DNA of 64,000 bases, taken from DATBGS01 sp036557885. GTDB taxonomy: Bacteria; Chloroflexota; Ktedonobacteria; Ktedonobacterales; DATBGS01. Within the stretch, counting starts at the first letter, position 1, and every line of letters starts with the position of its first letter. This document shows positions 18,600 through 26,703 of this stretch, piece by piece. A program made the position numbers and the translations under genes. The notes beneath the pieces were generated by a model, which was given only the letters and a program-made list of their open reading frames with translations, did not search any database and had not been told where the DNA came from. Location of the stretch: NCBI GenBank assembly GCA_036557885.1, contig DATBGS010000075.1:1-64000 (forward strand), in the 5' to 3' direction.

Positions 18600-20519
18600 T
18601 TAGACCTCGCGCACTTCGCCCTCAACGGCGTCATCGTCGTTGGGGCCGCCGCTTCCGCCGCTCCCAAAGTCGCCGGATGGCCCGGCGCCTGGGCCGCCAG
18701 CACCGGCGCCAGCACCAGCCTGGCTGTAAATCTTCTCGCTGATCTTGTAGAACGATTGCTGCAACGCCTCGCGGGCGCTCTTGATGCGATCTACATTATC
18801 TGTGCCCAGTGCTGCGCGCACATCAGCGATCTTGCTCTCCACCTCGCTGCGCTCGCTGGCCGCAATCTTGTCGCCCAGATCGCGCAGCGTCTTCTCGGCT
18901 TGATATGCCTCGCTATCCGCCTGGTTGCGCACCTCGACCTCTTCGCGGCGGCGCTTATCATCAACGGCATGCGACTCGGCATCGCGCACCATACGATCAA
19001 CTTCGTCCTTGGAAAGGCCGCTGGACGCCTGAATGGTGATGCGCTGCTCGCGGCCCGTGCCCTTGTCCTTGGCGTGCACGCTCACAATGCCGTTGGCGTC
19101 AATATCAAACGCGACCTCAATCTGGGGCATTCCGCGCGGAGCGGGCGGGATGCCGTCCAGAATGAAGCGTCCCAGCGAGCGGTTGTCCTTCGCCAGTTCG
19201 CGCTCGCCCTGGAGCACGTTGATCTCCACGCTGTTCTGGTTGTCACTGGCGGTAGAGAAGACCTGACTCTTCTGCGTGGGGATGGTCGTATTGCGCTCGA
19301 TCAGGCGAGTGAAGACGCCACCCAGCGTCTCGATGCCCAGCGAGAGCGGCGTCACATCCAGCAGGAGCACATCGCGCACCTCGCCGGTCAACACGCCCGC
19401 CTGAATCGCCGCGCCAATCGCCACAACCTCATCGGGGTTGACGCCCTTGTTGGGTTCCTTGTCAAAGACGCGCTTAACCACATTCTGCACCATCGGCATA
19501 CGGGTCTGCCCGCCGACGAGCACCACTTCATCTACCTGTCCGGGGCGGACCCCCGCGTCGTTGAGCGCGTTCATCACCGGACCCCGGCTCTTCTCTACCA
19601 ACTCTTCGACCAACTGCTCCAGCTTGGCGCGCGAAAGCGACATGGTGAGGTGCTTGGGGCCGCTCTGGTCAGCAGTGATGAAGGGCAGGTTGATCTCCGT
19701 CTGCATTGAGCTAGACAGCTCTTTCTTGGCCTTCTCTGCGGCTTCCTTCAGGCGCTGCAACGCCATGCGGTCCTGGCGCAAGTCAATGCCCTGCTCCTTG
19801 CGGAACTCATCGGCCAGCCAGTTGATGACGCGCTGGTCAAAGTCATCGCCGCCCAGGTGGGTGTCGCCATTGGTGGACTTCACCTCAAAGACGCCCTCGC
19901 CCAGTTCCAGCACCGAAATATCAAATGTGCCGCCGCCCAGGTCATAGACCGCAATGCGCTCGTCCTTCTTCTTGTCCAGGCCATAGGCCAGGCTCGCGGC
20001 GGTTGGCTCGTTGATGATGCGCATCACATCCAGGCCGGCAATCTTGCCCGCGTCTTTGGTGGCCTGGCGTTGGGCGTCGTTAAAATACGCCGGAACCGTG
20101 ATGACCGCCTGCTGCACGCGCTCGCCCAGATACGCCTCGGCATCCGCCTTGAGCTTCTGCAAAATCATCGCGCTGATCTCTGGGGGGCTGTAGCGCTTGC
20201 CCATCACCTCGACCCAGGCATCCCCGTTTTCCGCTTCGATCACCTTGAACGGCACCAGCCGCTTGTCGCGGTCCACTTCCGGGTCACGATATTTGCGGCC
20301 CATGAAGCGCTTGATCGAGAAGATGGTGTTTTCTGAGTTGGTGATGGCTTGCCGCTTGGCAACCTCGCCTACCAGCCGCTCGCCGCTCTTGGTGAAGGCC
20401 ACCACTGAGGGCGTGGTGCGTGCCCCTTCCGCGTTGGGGATCACCACTGGCTCGCCGCCTTCCATCACCGCCACGCACGAGTTCGTGGTGCCCAGATCAA
20501 TTCCGATAACTTTTGCCAC
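18600..20519 (-). CDS. dnaK: Chaperone DnaK (Hsp70)
   Basis: A full-length 639-aa Hsp70. The ATPase domain opens with IGIDLGTTNSCVAVMEGG, carries the phosphate-loop motif VYDLGGGTFDISVLELG and IINEPTAASLAYGLDKK, and is followed by the substrate domain (LLLDVTPLSLGIETLGG) and a helical lid. The Gly-rich tail ends in an acidic GEVREV, in place of the usual EEVD-like end. The start is GTG at 20519, preceded by AAGGAAGG. It acts with GrpE and DnaJ. It lies 72 nt downstream of grpE and is expected to be under HrcA control through the upstream CIRCE. Confidence 0.99.
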   Translation of the reverse strand: MAKVIGIDLGTTNSCVAVMEGGEPVVIPNAEGARTTPSVVAFTKSGERLVGEVAKRQAITNSENTIFSIKRFMGRKYRDPEVDRDKRLVPFKVIEAENGDAWVEVMGKRYSPPEISAMILQKLKADAEAYLGERVQQAVITVPAYFNDAQRQATKDAGKIAGLDVMRIINEPTAASLAYGLDKKKDERIAVYDLGGGTFDISVLELGEGVFEVKSTNGDTHLGGDDFDQRVINWLADEFRKEQGIDLRQDRMALQRLKEAAEKAKKELSSSMQTEINLPFITADQSGPKHLTMSLSRAKLEQLVEELVEKSRGPVMNALNDAGVRPGQVDEVVLVGGQTRMPMVQNVVKRVFDKEPNKGVNPDEVVAIGAAIQAGVLTGEVRDVLLLDVTPLSLGIETLGGVFTRLIERNTTIPTQKSQVFSTASDNQNSVEINVLQGERELAKDNRSLGRFILDGIPPAPRGMPQIEVAFDIDANGIVSVHAKDKGTGREQRITIQASSGLSKDEVDRMVRDAESHAVDDKRRREEVEVRNQADSEAYQAEKTLRDLGDKIAASERSEVESKIADVRAALGTDNVDRIKSAREALQQSFYKISEKIYSQAGAGAGAGGPGAGPSGDFGSGGSGGPNDDDAVEGEVREV

Positions 20520-20591
20520 GTTCTACCTTCCTTTTGTGTGTCTCCGACACTCTGCTTACATAGCAAAATTGCGCAAAATCTTGATGAATAC

Positions 20592-21299
20592 TCAGGAGGT
20601 GGCCTGCTCTGCCGGTGCCTCCTCCGTTGGAGGCGACGCCGCCGCCTTTGGCCGCGCCACCCGCACCAGGGCCGGGCGCAGCACGCGCTCCTGGTAAATA
20701 TAGCCGCGCTGATATTCAGCGGTAATCGTGCCGTCTGGATGCTCGTCGGTTTCCTCGTGCGTCACCGCCTGATGGCGATTCGGGTCGAAGAGGTCGCCAA
20801 TTCTGGTTTCCATCGGCTTGACATCATAATAATGCAGCAGGTTCTCCAGATAGCCATACGTCAGCATCACGCCCTGCACCCAGGAAAACTCGCGCAGTTC
20901 TGCGGGCAGCGTCTCAAAGGCGCGCTGATAGTTGTCCAGCACCTTCAGGATTTCCAGAAAGAAGGGCACCATCGCGCCCTTTTGCTGCTGCTCGCGCTCT
21001 TGCTCCGCTCGCCGCCGATAGTTGGCAAAGTCGGCCTGGGCGCGCAGCCAACGGTTCATGTAATCGGTGGCCTTCTCGCGCTCGCGAGCCAGTTCAGCGG
21101 CCAGGTCAGGCTGTGCCTCGGCTGGCGCTTGTTCGCTGGTAGCCCCACCCGCACCGGCAGGGTCGCTGGTGCTACCAGCCTCCCCGCTTGTAGCACCAGC
21201 CTCCGTGCCGGACTGTTCGTTTGTAGCACCGGCCTCCGCGCCGGTTTCAGGTGGTTGCTCCGCTGGCTGCTCTTCAGATGCGTGTTCGTCCTGCATCAT
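20592..21299 (-). CDS. grpE: Nucleotide exchange factor GrpE with repeat-derived N-terminus
   Basis: The 235-aa protein has the GrpE coiled coil and beta head in residues about 70-215 (YMNRWLRAQADFANYRRRAEQE... and HQAVTHEETDEHPDGTI...YIYQERVLRPALVRVA). It releases ADP from DnaK. Residues about 15-60 are low-complexity, with repeated EAGATxxxSG units. The DNA encoding them contains TTGTAGCACCGGC, the same 13-mer as a terminal arm of the intergenic family B element at 56577-56589. The start ATG is 3 nt after the hrcA stop, so the two are translationally coupled. Confidence 0.96.
   Translation of the reverse strand: MMQDEHASEEQPAEQPPETGAEAGATNEQSGTEAGATSGEAGSTSDPAGAGGATSEQAPAEAQPDLAAELAREREKATDYMNRWLRAQADFANYRRRAEQEREQQQKGAMVPFFLEILKVLDNYQRAFETLPAELREFSWVQGVMLTYGYLENLLHYYDVKPMETRIGDLFDPNRHQAVTHEETDEHPDGTITAEYQRGYIYQERVLRPALVRVARPKAAASPPTEEAPAEQATS
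21138..21245. repeat. Family B-like repeat units inside grpE
   Basis: Three related units occur on the plus strand: GCTGGTGCTACCAGC near 21170, CTTGTAGCACCAGC (21187-21200) and TTGTAGCACCGGC followed by CTCCGCGCCGG (21221-21243). The arm sequence matches the intergenic element at 56576-56640. They are in frame with grpE and encode its disordered N-terminus. Confidence 0.65.
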
Positions 21300-21302
21300 G
21301 TT

Positions 21303-22346
21303 TCACATCTCCGACAACAGTTCATTCATCAGTTCCGTCATATAGCGCACTACCGCAATTGCGCGGCTGTACTGCATGCGCGTCGGCCCCACCACACCCA
21401 GCAGCCCACCCACCTGCCCTTCCGCACCGTAGCGGGAAACGACCAGGCTGACATCTTTCATATCCTCAAACTCGTTTTCTCCGCCGATGATGACCTGCAC
21501 GCCCCCGACGGGCACCTGCGCGGCCAGCGCGGGAAGAATCCGATTTTGCTCTAAAACTTCTACGACTTTGCGAATGCGTTGGTTGCGTTCGCGTTCCTGG
21601 CCCAGCGTGGTGAATTCCGGCTGATCCAGCATCTGGATGACCCCTTCGTGGTAGAAGGTTTCCGGCGTAAAGTCACCATGCTGCGCCAGCATTCGGGCCA
21701 GCGATGAGGCAATGATGCGCTCATTGTCCGTAGAAGCCGCCATCGCAAGCTGTTCTTCCACCCCGGCAGCGTCGGCAGTGGCAAATAGGCGATTGAAGCG
21801 CTGGGCCACGTGGCTCAGTTCTTCCTGGGTGGCGGGTGTCTCCAACAGCAGGCGCTCCTGCTTGACGGTGCCATCGTGCACGACCAGCACCAGCAGGGCC
21901 ACCGCCTCTTGCAGCGCAAGCAGCTCGAAGTGCTTCAGCCGGGCCTGGGTCGCGCGCGGGGGCATGACCACTGCCGCACTTTGCAGTGCCCGCGACAAAA
22001 TCGAAGCCGTCAGGCGCACCCATTCGTCCAGTTGATGCTGCACCTGATAAAACTGGTGACGAATCTGGCGCTGCTCATCCAGCAAAAGCGCCGATTCCGG
22101 CATCAAATGTTCCACAAAATAGCGATAGCCAAGGTCAGTGGGGATGCGCCCCGCCGAGGTATGCGGCTGAAAGAGCAGCCCATCTTCCTCCAGGGCGGCC
22201 ATCTCGTTGCGCACGGTGGCCGCGCCCCAAGGGAGCGTATATTTATTGCGCAGCGGCTCGGAAGCCACTGGTGTTGCGGTGCGGATATATTCTTCTACCA
22301 ACGCGCGGAGGATGGCCTCCTTGCGCGGCGTCAATTGTTTCCCCAT
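21303..22346 (-). CDS. hrcA: Heat-inducible transcription repressor HrcA
   Basis: At 347 aa it has the usual HrcA layout: an N-terminal winged helix (about 1-75, LTPRKEAILRALVEEYIRTATPV and LEEDGLLFQPHTSAGRIPTDLGYRYFV) followed by a GAF-like dimerisation core ending ...GGLLGVVGPTRMQYSRAIAVVRYM. It represses class I heat-shock operons at CIRCE elements, and GroEL normally assists its folding. It is first in the operon behind a strong promoter and CIRCE variant. The ATG at 22346 is preferred over the GTG at 22349; the ribosome binding site is weak. Confidence 0.97.
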   Translation of the reverse strand: MGKQLTPRKEAILRALVEEYIRTATPVASEPLRNKYTLPWGAATVRNEMAALEEDGLLFQPHTSAGRIPTDLGYRYFVEHLMPESALLLDEQRQIRHQFYQVQHQLDEWVRLTASILSRALQSAAVVMPPRATQARLKHFELLALQEAVALLVLVVHDGTVKQERLLLETPATQEELSHVAQRFNRLFATADAAGVEEQLAMAASTDNERIIASSLARMLAQHGDFTPETFYHEGVIQMLDQPEFTTLGQERERNQRIRKVVEVLEQNRILPALAAQVPVGGVQVIIGGENEFEDMKDVSLVVSRYGAEGQVGGLLGVVGPTRMQYSRAIAVVRYMTELMNELLSEM

Positions 22347-22418
22347 CACACGGTCCCAATCTACCAGGCTGGCTGACAGTCGGCTGTTGAGAGTGCTTGT
22401 ACTCGGCTGTTACGAGCG

Positions 22419-22445
22419 TTAGCAGTCGCGTCATGAGACTGCTAG
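22419..22445. promoter_or_regulatory. CIRCE operator variant upstream of hrcA
   Basis: TTAGCAGTC-N9-GACTGCTAG has the exact arm length and spacing of CIRCE (TTAGCACTC-N9-GAGTGCTAA). Position 7 of the left arm is changed C to G, with the compensating change in the right arm. It starts 9 bp downstream of the -10 hexamer, over the expected transcription start, as at other CIRCE-controlled promoters. Confidence 0.85.
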
Positions 22446-22453
22446 CACTGGCT

Positions 22454-22482
22454 AGTATATCATTGCTAACGGGGGAAGTCAA
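22454..22482 (-). promoter_or_regulatory. Sigma70-like promoter of hrcA-grpE-dnaK
   Basis: The minus strand reads TTGACT (22477-22482), a 17-bp spacer and TATACT (22454-22459), directly upstream of the CIRCE variant. Confidence 0.85.
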
Positions 22483-22556
22483 GAGGAGCAGGACAGGAAA
22501 ACGTGGGCAGCAGGAGCAAAAGAGTTATTCAGGTCATAGAAAACATGCGGCCATCA

Positions 22557-22565
22557 TGCTACACT
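22557..22565 (+). promoter_or_regulatory. Extended -10 element before the zinc-ribbon gene
   Basis: TGCTACACT is a TGn-extended -10 about 48 nt before the start at 22613. The -35 region is weak. Confidence 0.4.
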
Positions 22566-22612
22566 GGATGTGTGGTTTATGTCACCGTCCCTAAAGGGGG
22601 AGGATTTGTGCC

Positions 22613-24061
22613 ATGCAATCAGGATTCTGTTCAAACTGTGGCAACCCACTGGCGCCCAATGCCGCCTTTTGCCCCGACTGCGGTAAGAAGGTGGAGGCGC
22701 CTCACCCAGATCATCAAGCAACACAACTTCAACCACCGCCGCCGCCTCCACCCTCCGCGCTCAACGCAACCGTTCGAGCCAGCGCGCCGCCCGCAGGCGA
22801 CTTTCCGCCCGCTTATGGCGGGACGCCAACCATGCAAACGCCGTCGTCTGGCGACGCCTATGCCTCGCAGTATGCCACGCCGCCCGCGCCCAGTTCGTTT
22901 AGCCAGTATGGAGGCGTTCCACCCGCTTCCGGCCCGCAAAATCAGTATACGCCCCCACCGGTGTATGTGCCTGGCCCGCCGCCCCCGGTGACGCCGGGCG
23001 GCGTGGCGCCCTGGGCACAGCCCCAGAAGTCGCGTGGCCGCAAGAACATTTTTATTGTGCTGCTCGTCGCGGTGATTCTCATCGCGGCCTGTGGTGGCAC
23101 CGCCTATGCCTTGCTGCATGGCAAATCCAAAAATACCGCGACGGGCAGCAGCATCCCCGGCACCAGCAACACGCCGGGGACGGGCGCAACCGCGCCTCCG
23201 GCAGCCACCAACACGCCAGCGCCCAGCGGCGCCGCGCAAAAACTAGACAACATCAACCGCGTGGGCGTCTACGGCGGGATTATGTTCACCGTCAAGAGCG
23301 CGCTCCAGGCCAAGAGCGTGCCCGAATTCCAGAACGGGAACCCCGACCAGGACGATATTCTCAAGATTTCGGTAGGTATAGATTTTGAGGGGTTCAGATA
23401 CGGCGGCTTTATCGTCAACGGGCGGGTCATGGGGCCAGATCAACGCCCTATTGAGCGGGGGATTGGACATGGTAACCCCAAGGATGAAGTCCCAGGCATC
23501 TTTGGCGACCCACTGCAACTCCCGAATGCGGCCTTCTACTTTGAAGTGCCCAACACGGTCAAGATCACCGATTGGACCCTGGTGATTGGCGAAGCCACCG
23601 AAGTGCAGATGGTGATTCCGCTGACCGGCAACTACGACCCCACGTTCTACCAGGAGGCGACCCACACGATGGGCCTGAACGAGCCGGTCACGTATAATAA
23701 GGGCGCGATTACCGGCGTGATTACCAAGATCATCACCGTCGTCTGGAATCCCTGCGGATGCCAGGCGCCCAAAGGGATGCGCTTCTTGCGGCTCTACTTC
23801 CACGTCACCAACAACACCGCTGCTCCAGCCTTTGTGGGCGATGGCACCTATGCCCAATATATCCTGATCTATCCCAATGGGGACCGCATGCAGGCGGATA
23901 CCAAATATAACGCCCACATTGACGCGACGGTGAACGGGCAGGAGAGCAAAGATGTCGGCTTCGATTCGTGGGTCATTCCCGCCGACCCAGCCGCCTATCA
24001 GATCGTTTTCCTTGAGCCAGATGGCACCGTTGTCAAAACTATTGACCTTGGCACCGTGTAG
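22613..24061 (+). CDS. Zinc-ribbon, TM and extracytoplasmic beta-domain protein
   Basis: The 482-aa protein opens with a zinc ribbon (FCSNCGNPLAPNAAFCPDCGK, cysteines near 5, 8, 20 and 23), then a long Pro-rich linker, a TM helix (about 144-166, IFIVLLVAVILIAACGGTAYALL) and a Thr/Pro stalk. A C-terminal domain of about 270 aa holds two probable beta-sandwich blocks, the second (VWNPCGCQAPKGMRFLRLYFHVTNNT) resembling DUF4352-type domains. It is followed 14 nt later by a WD40 protein with a similar N-terminus, so the two are co-transcribed. Sensing across the membrane is an inference. Confidence 0.8.
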   Translation: MQSGFCSNCGNPLAPNAAFCPDCGKKVEAPHPDHQATQLQPPPPPPPSALNATVRASAPPAGDFPPAYGGTPTMQTPSSGDAYASQYATPPAPSSFSQYGGVPPASGPQNQYTPPPVYVPGPPPPVTPGGVAPWAQPQKSRGRKNIFIVLLVAVILIAACGGTAYALLHGKSKNTATGSSIPGTSNTPGTGATAPPAATNTPAPSGAAQKLDNINRVGVYGGIMFTVKSALQAKSVPEFQNGNPDQDDILKISVGIDFEGFRYGGFIVNGRVMGPDQRPIERGIGHGNPKDEVPGIFGDPLQLPNAAFYFEVPNTVKITDWTLVIGEATEVQMVIPLTGNYDPTFYQEATHTMGLNEPVTYNKGAITGVITKIITVVWNPCGCQAPKGMRFLRLYFHVTNNTAAPAFVGDGTYAQYILIYPNGDRMQADTKYNAHIDATVNGQESKDVGFDSWVIPADPAAYQIVFLEPDGTVVKTIDLGTV

Positions 24062-24075
24062 CGCGGAGAACCCGT

Positions 24076-25458
24076 ATGCAGCAAACCAAGCGCTGTAGCA
24101 AGTGCGGCGATGAACTGCCGCTCAGTGCCCCCTTTTGCGGCACCTGTGGCACACGCCAGCCCGCAAATAACGCTGCGGCTCCAGGACAGTCAGCCTCCTT
24201 GCAGGCTGCCGTCCCGGCTGGCCCGGCCAGCATTGCGGGCCAGCCTGCCCAGGCTCCATTTGCGCGGACGGCGCTGCCCCCGCCGCAAGTGAGCGCACAG
24301 CAGCCGGTCTTTCCGGCGCCAGCCGCGCTGCCCCGGCCAGCGCAGCCGCCCCCTTCGACGCCAGGATTTGCGCCGCCGGGACCGGCCATTCCTGCCCCGG
24401 TGCAACCACCACCGCCAGCCCCAAAACCCGCCAGCGGCACCTCGCGGCGCAGCGTGGTGATCGGCATGGCGGCGGTGGCCGGAGTCATCATCGTTGGCGG
24501 GGGCGCCTATGCCTTCTTATCGCGCAAAGGCGGCCTCCTCAGCGGGGAGGAGCCAACCCCACCCCCGCAGCCCGCTGGTACCGATGTCTACGCCTATACC
24601 GGACATACCGGCTCCATTTACGCGCTGGCCTGGGCACCACACGGCAAGCGCATTGCATCGGGCAGCCAGGACGACACGGTGCAGGTCTGGGACAGCACGA
24701 CTGGCGCCCATCCTTTGACCTACAGCGGCCACAAGCTGGGGGTGCGCGCGCTGGCCTGGTCCCTGGACGGCAACCGCATCGCCTCTGGCAGCACCGACAA
24801 CTCGGTGAAAGTCTGGGACGCCGCCAACGGAAAATTGCTCTTTACCTATAAAGGACATTCCCAAACCGTCAATGCTGTTACCTGGTCGCCCGACGGCAAA
24901 CAGATCGCCTCCAGCAGCGATGACAAGACGGTGCAGGTCTGGGATCCACAGACGGGGCGTAAATTTTTCCAATACCAGGGGCACAGCGGCATGGTGCTTG
25001 CCGTTGCCTGGTCGCCGGATGGCAAACGTCTTGCCTCAGGCGGCTTTGACCAGACAGTGCAGGTCTGGAACGCCAGCGATGGCAGCAGCCCCTTCACCTA
25101 CAAGGGGCATCAAAACACCATAGAGGCGCTGGCCTGGTCGCCCAAGGGTGAGCGAATCGCCAGCGGCAGCGCCGACAACACGGCGCAGGTCTGGAACGCC
25201 AGCGATGGCAGCCACTCGTTCACCTATAAAAAGCATGGCGACAGCGTTCAGGCGTTGGCCTGGTCGCCCGATGGCAAACGCCTGGCCTCTGGCAGTGTAG
25301 ATAAAACCGCGCAGGTCTGGAACGCCGCCGATGGCAGCAACTCGTATACCTATACCGGCCATACGGCGATCATCTGGGCGCTCAGTTGGTCGCCCGATGG
25401 GAGCCTGATTGCCACTGGCGGCGATGATACCAAAGTGCGCATCTGGAGTGCAGGATGA
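24076..25458 (+). CDS. Zinc-ribbon, TM and seven-blade WD40 protein
   Basis: The 460-aa protein has an N-terminal zinc ribbon (CSKCGDELPLSAPFCGTCG), a Pro/Ala-rich linker, one TM helix (about 124-146, RSVVIGMAAVAGVIIVGGGAY) and seven WD40 repeats from about 172 to the end. Each repeat has a GH near the start and a VW or IW end, giving one complete propeller on the far side of the membrane if the N-terminus is cytosolic. WD40 propellers usually scaffold protein contacts. It lies 14 nt after the preceding zinc-ribbon gene and 6 nt before the VOC-TPR gene: one operon. Confidence 0.88.
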   Translation: MQQTKRCSKCGDELPLSAPFCGTCGTRQPANNAAAPGQSASLQAAVPAGPASIAGQPAQAPFARTALPPPQVSAQQPVFPAPAALPRPAQPPPSTPGFAPPGPAIPAPVQPPPPAPKPASGTSRRSVVIGMAAVAGVIIVGGGAYAFLSRKGGLLSGEEPTPPPQPAGTDVYAYTGHTGSIYALAWAPHGKRIASGSQDDTVQVWDSTTGAHPLTYSGHKLGVRALAWSLDGNRIASGSTDNSVKVWDAANGKLLFTYKGHSQTVNAVTWSPDGKQIASSSDDKTVQVWDPQTGRKFFQYQGHSGMVLAVAWSPDGKRLASGGFDQTVQVWNASDGSSPFTYKGHQNTIEALAWSPKGERIASGSADNTAQVWNASDGSHSFTYKKHGDSVQALAWSPDGKRLASGSVDKTAQVWNAADGSNSYTYTGHTAIIWALSWSPDGSLIATGGDDTKVRIWSAG

Positions 25459-25464
25459 ACAACA

Positions 25465-26703
25465 ATGGCTAACGACCCAACGGTGCAAGCCATCTGGCTG
25501 GCGGTAAGCGATCTTGAGCGTTCGCGCGCCTTTTACCGCGACGTGGTGGGGCTGCGCCCGGCTGCGCCGCTGGCTGGCGCGGCGCAGTTTGAGCTTGGCA
25601 GCTATGTGCGCCTCTGGCTCTGGCCCAGCCAGGCGGGGCCGCTGGCTGCACTCTCCACGCCAACCCAGAGCGCTGAAGCAGCCCCCGCGCTACCCCCCAA
25701 TGCGGGGGCACCACCAAAGGTGGCACAGCGGCAAGCAGCGCCCTGGGGCGCGCTGGTGCTGGCCGTGCCAGAGGGCATTGAAGCGCGTTGCCAGGAGTTG
25801 GAGGCGCGCGGCGTTGTGTTCGAGACGCCCCTGACCGGCTCGCCGTTGGGCCGCATGGCGCGCTTTCCTGATCCCGATGGGCATCTGCTCTGCCTCTGGG
25901 AGCCAAACCCCGCCACGACTGCCCTGGCGAGGCCACCATCCGACGCAGCTACCCGCCAAAACCAGGAGATGCTGACCCTGCTTGGCCGCGCCGAAGACGC
26001 CAAAACCCTGGGCGACTATGACGAGGCCGTCACCCTGTACCAGATGATTGTCGCGGCTGAACCAGCGTACAGCGTTGCCTGGGGCACCATGAGCTACGCG
26101 CTCAATCAGCAGGGCCGTTATGCAGAGAGCCTGGCCGCCAGCGAGCGCGCCCTGGCGCTGGACCCGACGCTGGCCGAAGTCTGGAACAATCGGGGCAACG
26201 CGCTGCACGCCCTGGGCCGCCACGAGGACGCGCTGGCCGCCTTTGATCGCGGCATCCGGCTCGCTCCAGCCACCCCGGAGTTTCTCATCAACAAAGCGCT
26301 GGCGCTCGCCAGCATAAGCCGCCAGGCAGAGGCGCTGGCCTTGCTAGATCGGGCGCTGGTCCTCAATCAATTCCAGGCCGTCGCCTGGAGCAATCGCGGC
26401 TGGGTGCTGTCCCTGCTGGGAAGGTATGACGAGGCGCTGGAGTCGGTGGAGCACGCGCTGGGGTTGGGGCTTCAGGCCGCCGGAGCGCTGGACACCAAAG
26501 GCTACGCCCTGGCCGGGCTGAGCCGCCACGCAGAGGCGCTGGCGTGTTATAACCGCGCGCTTTTACAGGCGCCCCATGATGCCGAAATCCTGGCGCACAA
26601 AGCCGCCTCGCTCCAGGCATTGGGGCGCGGCCCGTCAGCGGACCGCGATGGTGAGGGCGTAGAGCGCAAAGAAGACGCCAACAAACAACAGCGCGATAAT
26701 TAA
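25465..26703 (+). CDS. VOC (glyoxalase-like) domain fused to TPR repeats
   Basis: The 412-aa protein begins with a VOC domain (about 5-152: VQAIWLAVSDLERSRAFYRDVVGL ... FPDPDGHLLCLWEP) interrupted by an Ala/Pro-rich insert. About six TPR repeats follow from 165 to 395 (for example AYSVAWGTMSYALNQQGRY and AEVWNNRGNALHALGRHEDAL). VOC domains include dioxygenases, glyoxalases and drug-binding proteins; TPRs mediate protein contacts. Its last 23 codons overlap the minus-strand J-protein gene by 69 bp and encode an unrelated charged tail, so the stop may have been acquired by extension. Confidence 0.85.
   Translation: MANDPTVQAIWLAVSDLERSRAFYRDVVGLRPAAPLAGAAQFELGSYVRLWLWPSQAGPLAALSTPTQSAEAAPALPPNAGAPPKVAQRQAAPWGALVLAVPEGIEARCQELEARGVVFETPLTGSPLGRMARFPDPDGHLLCLWEPNPATTALARPPSDAATRQNQEMLTLLGRAEDAKTLGDYDEAVTLYQMIVAAEPAYSVAWGTMSYALNQQGRYAESLAASERALALDPTLAEVWNNRGNALHALGRHEDALAAFDRGIRLAPATPEFLINKALALASISRQAEALALLDRALVLNQFQAVAWSNRGWVLSLLGRYDEALESVEHALGLGLQAAGALDTKGYALAGLSRHAEALACYNRALLQAPHDAEILAHKAASLQALGRGPSADRDGEGVERKEDANKQQRDN

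Noticed and set aside
21120..21245. Possible CRISPR-like array
   Set aside because: The repeated units are short, unevenly spaced, in frame with grpE and resemble intergenic palindromes. There are no cas genes.
24600..25458. Tandem DNA repeats of about 126 bp
   Set aside because: They encode the seven WD40 blades. The DNA periodicity follows from the protein repeat, so it is not a separate repeat element. The same holds for 29518-30400.
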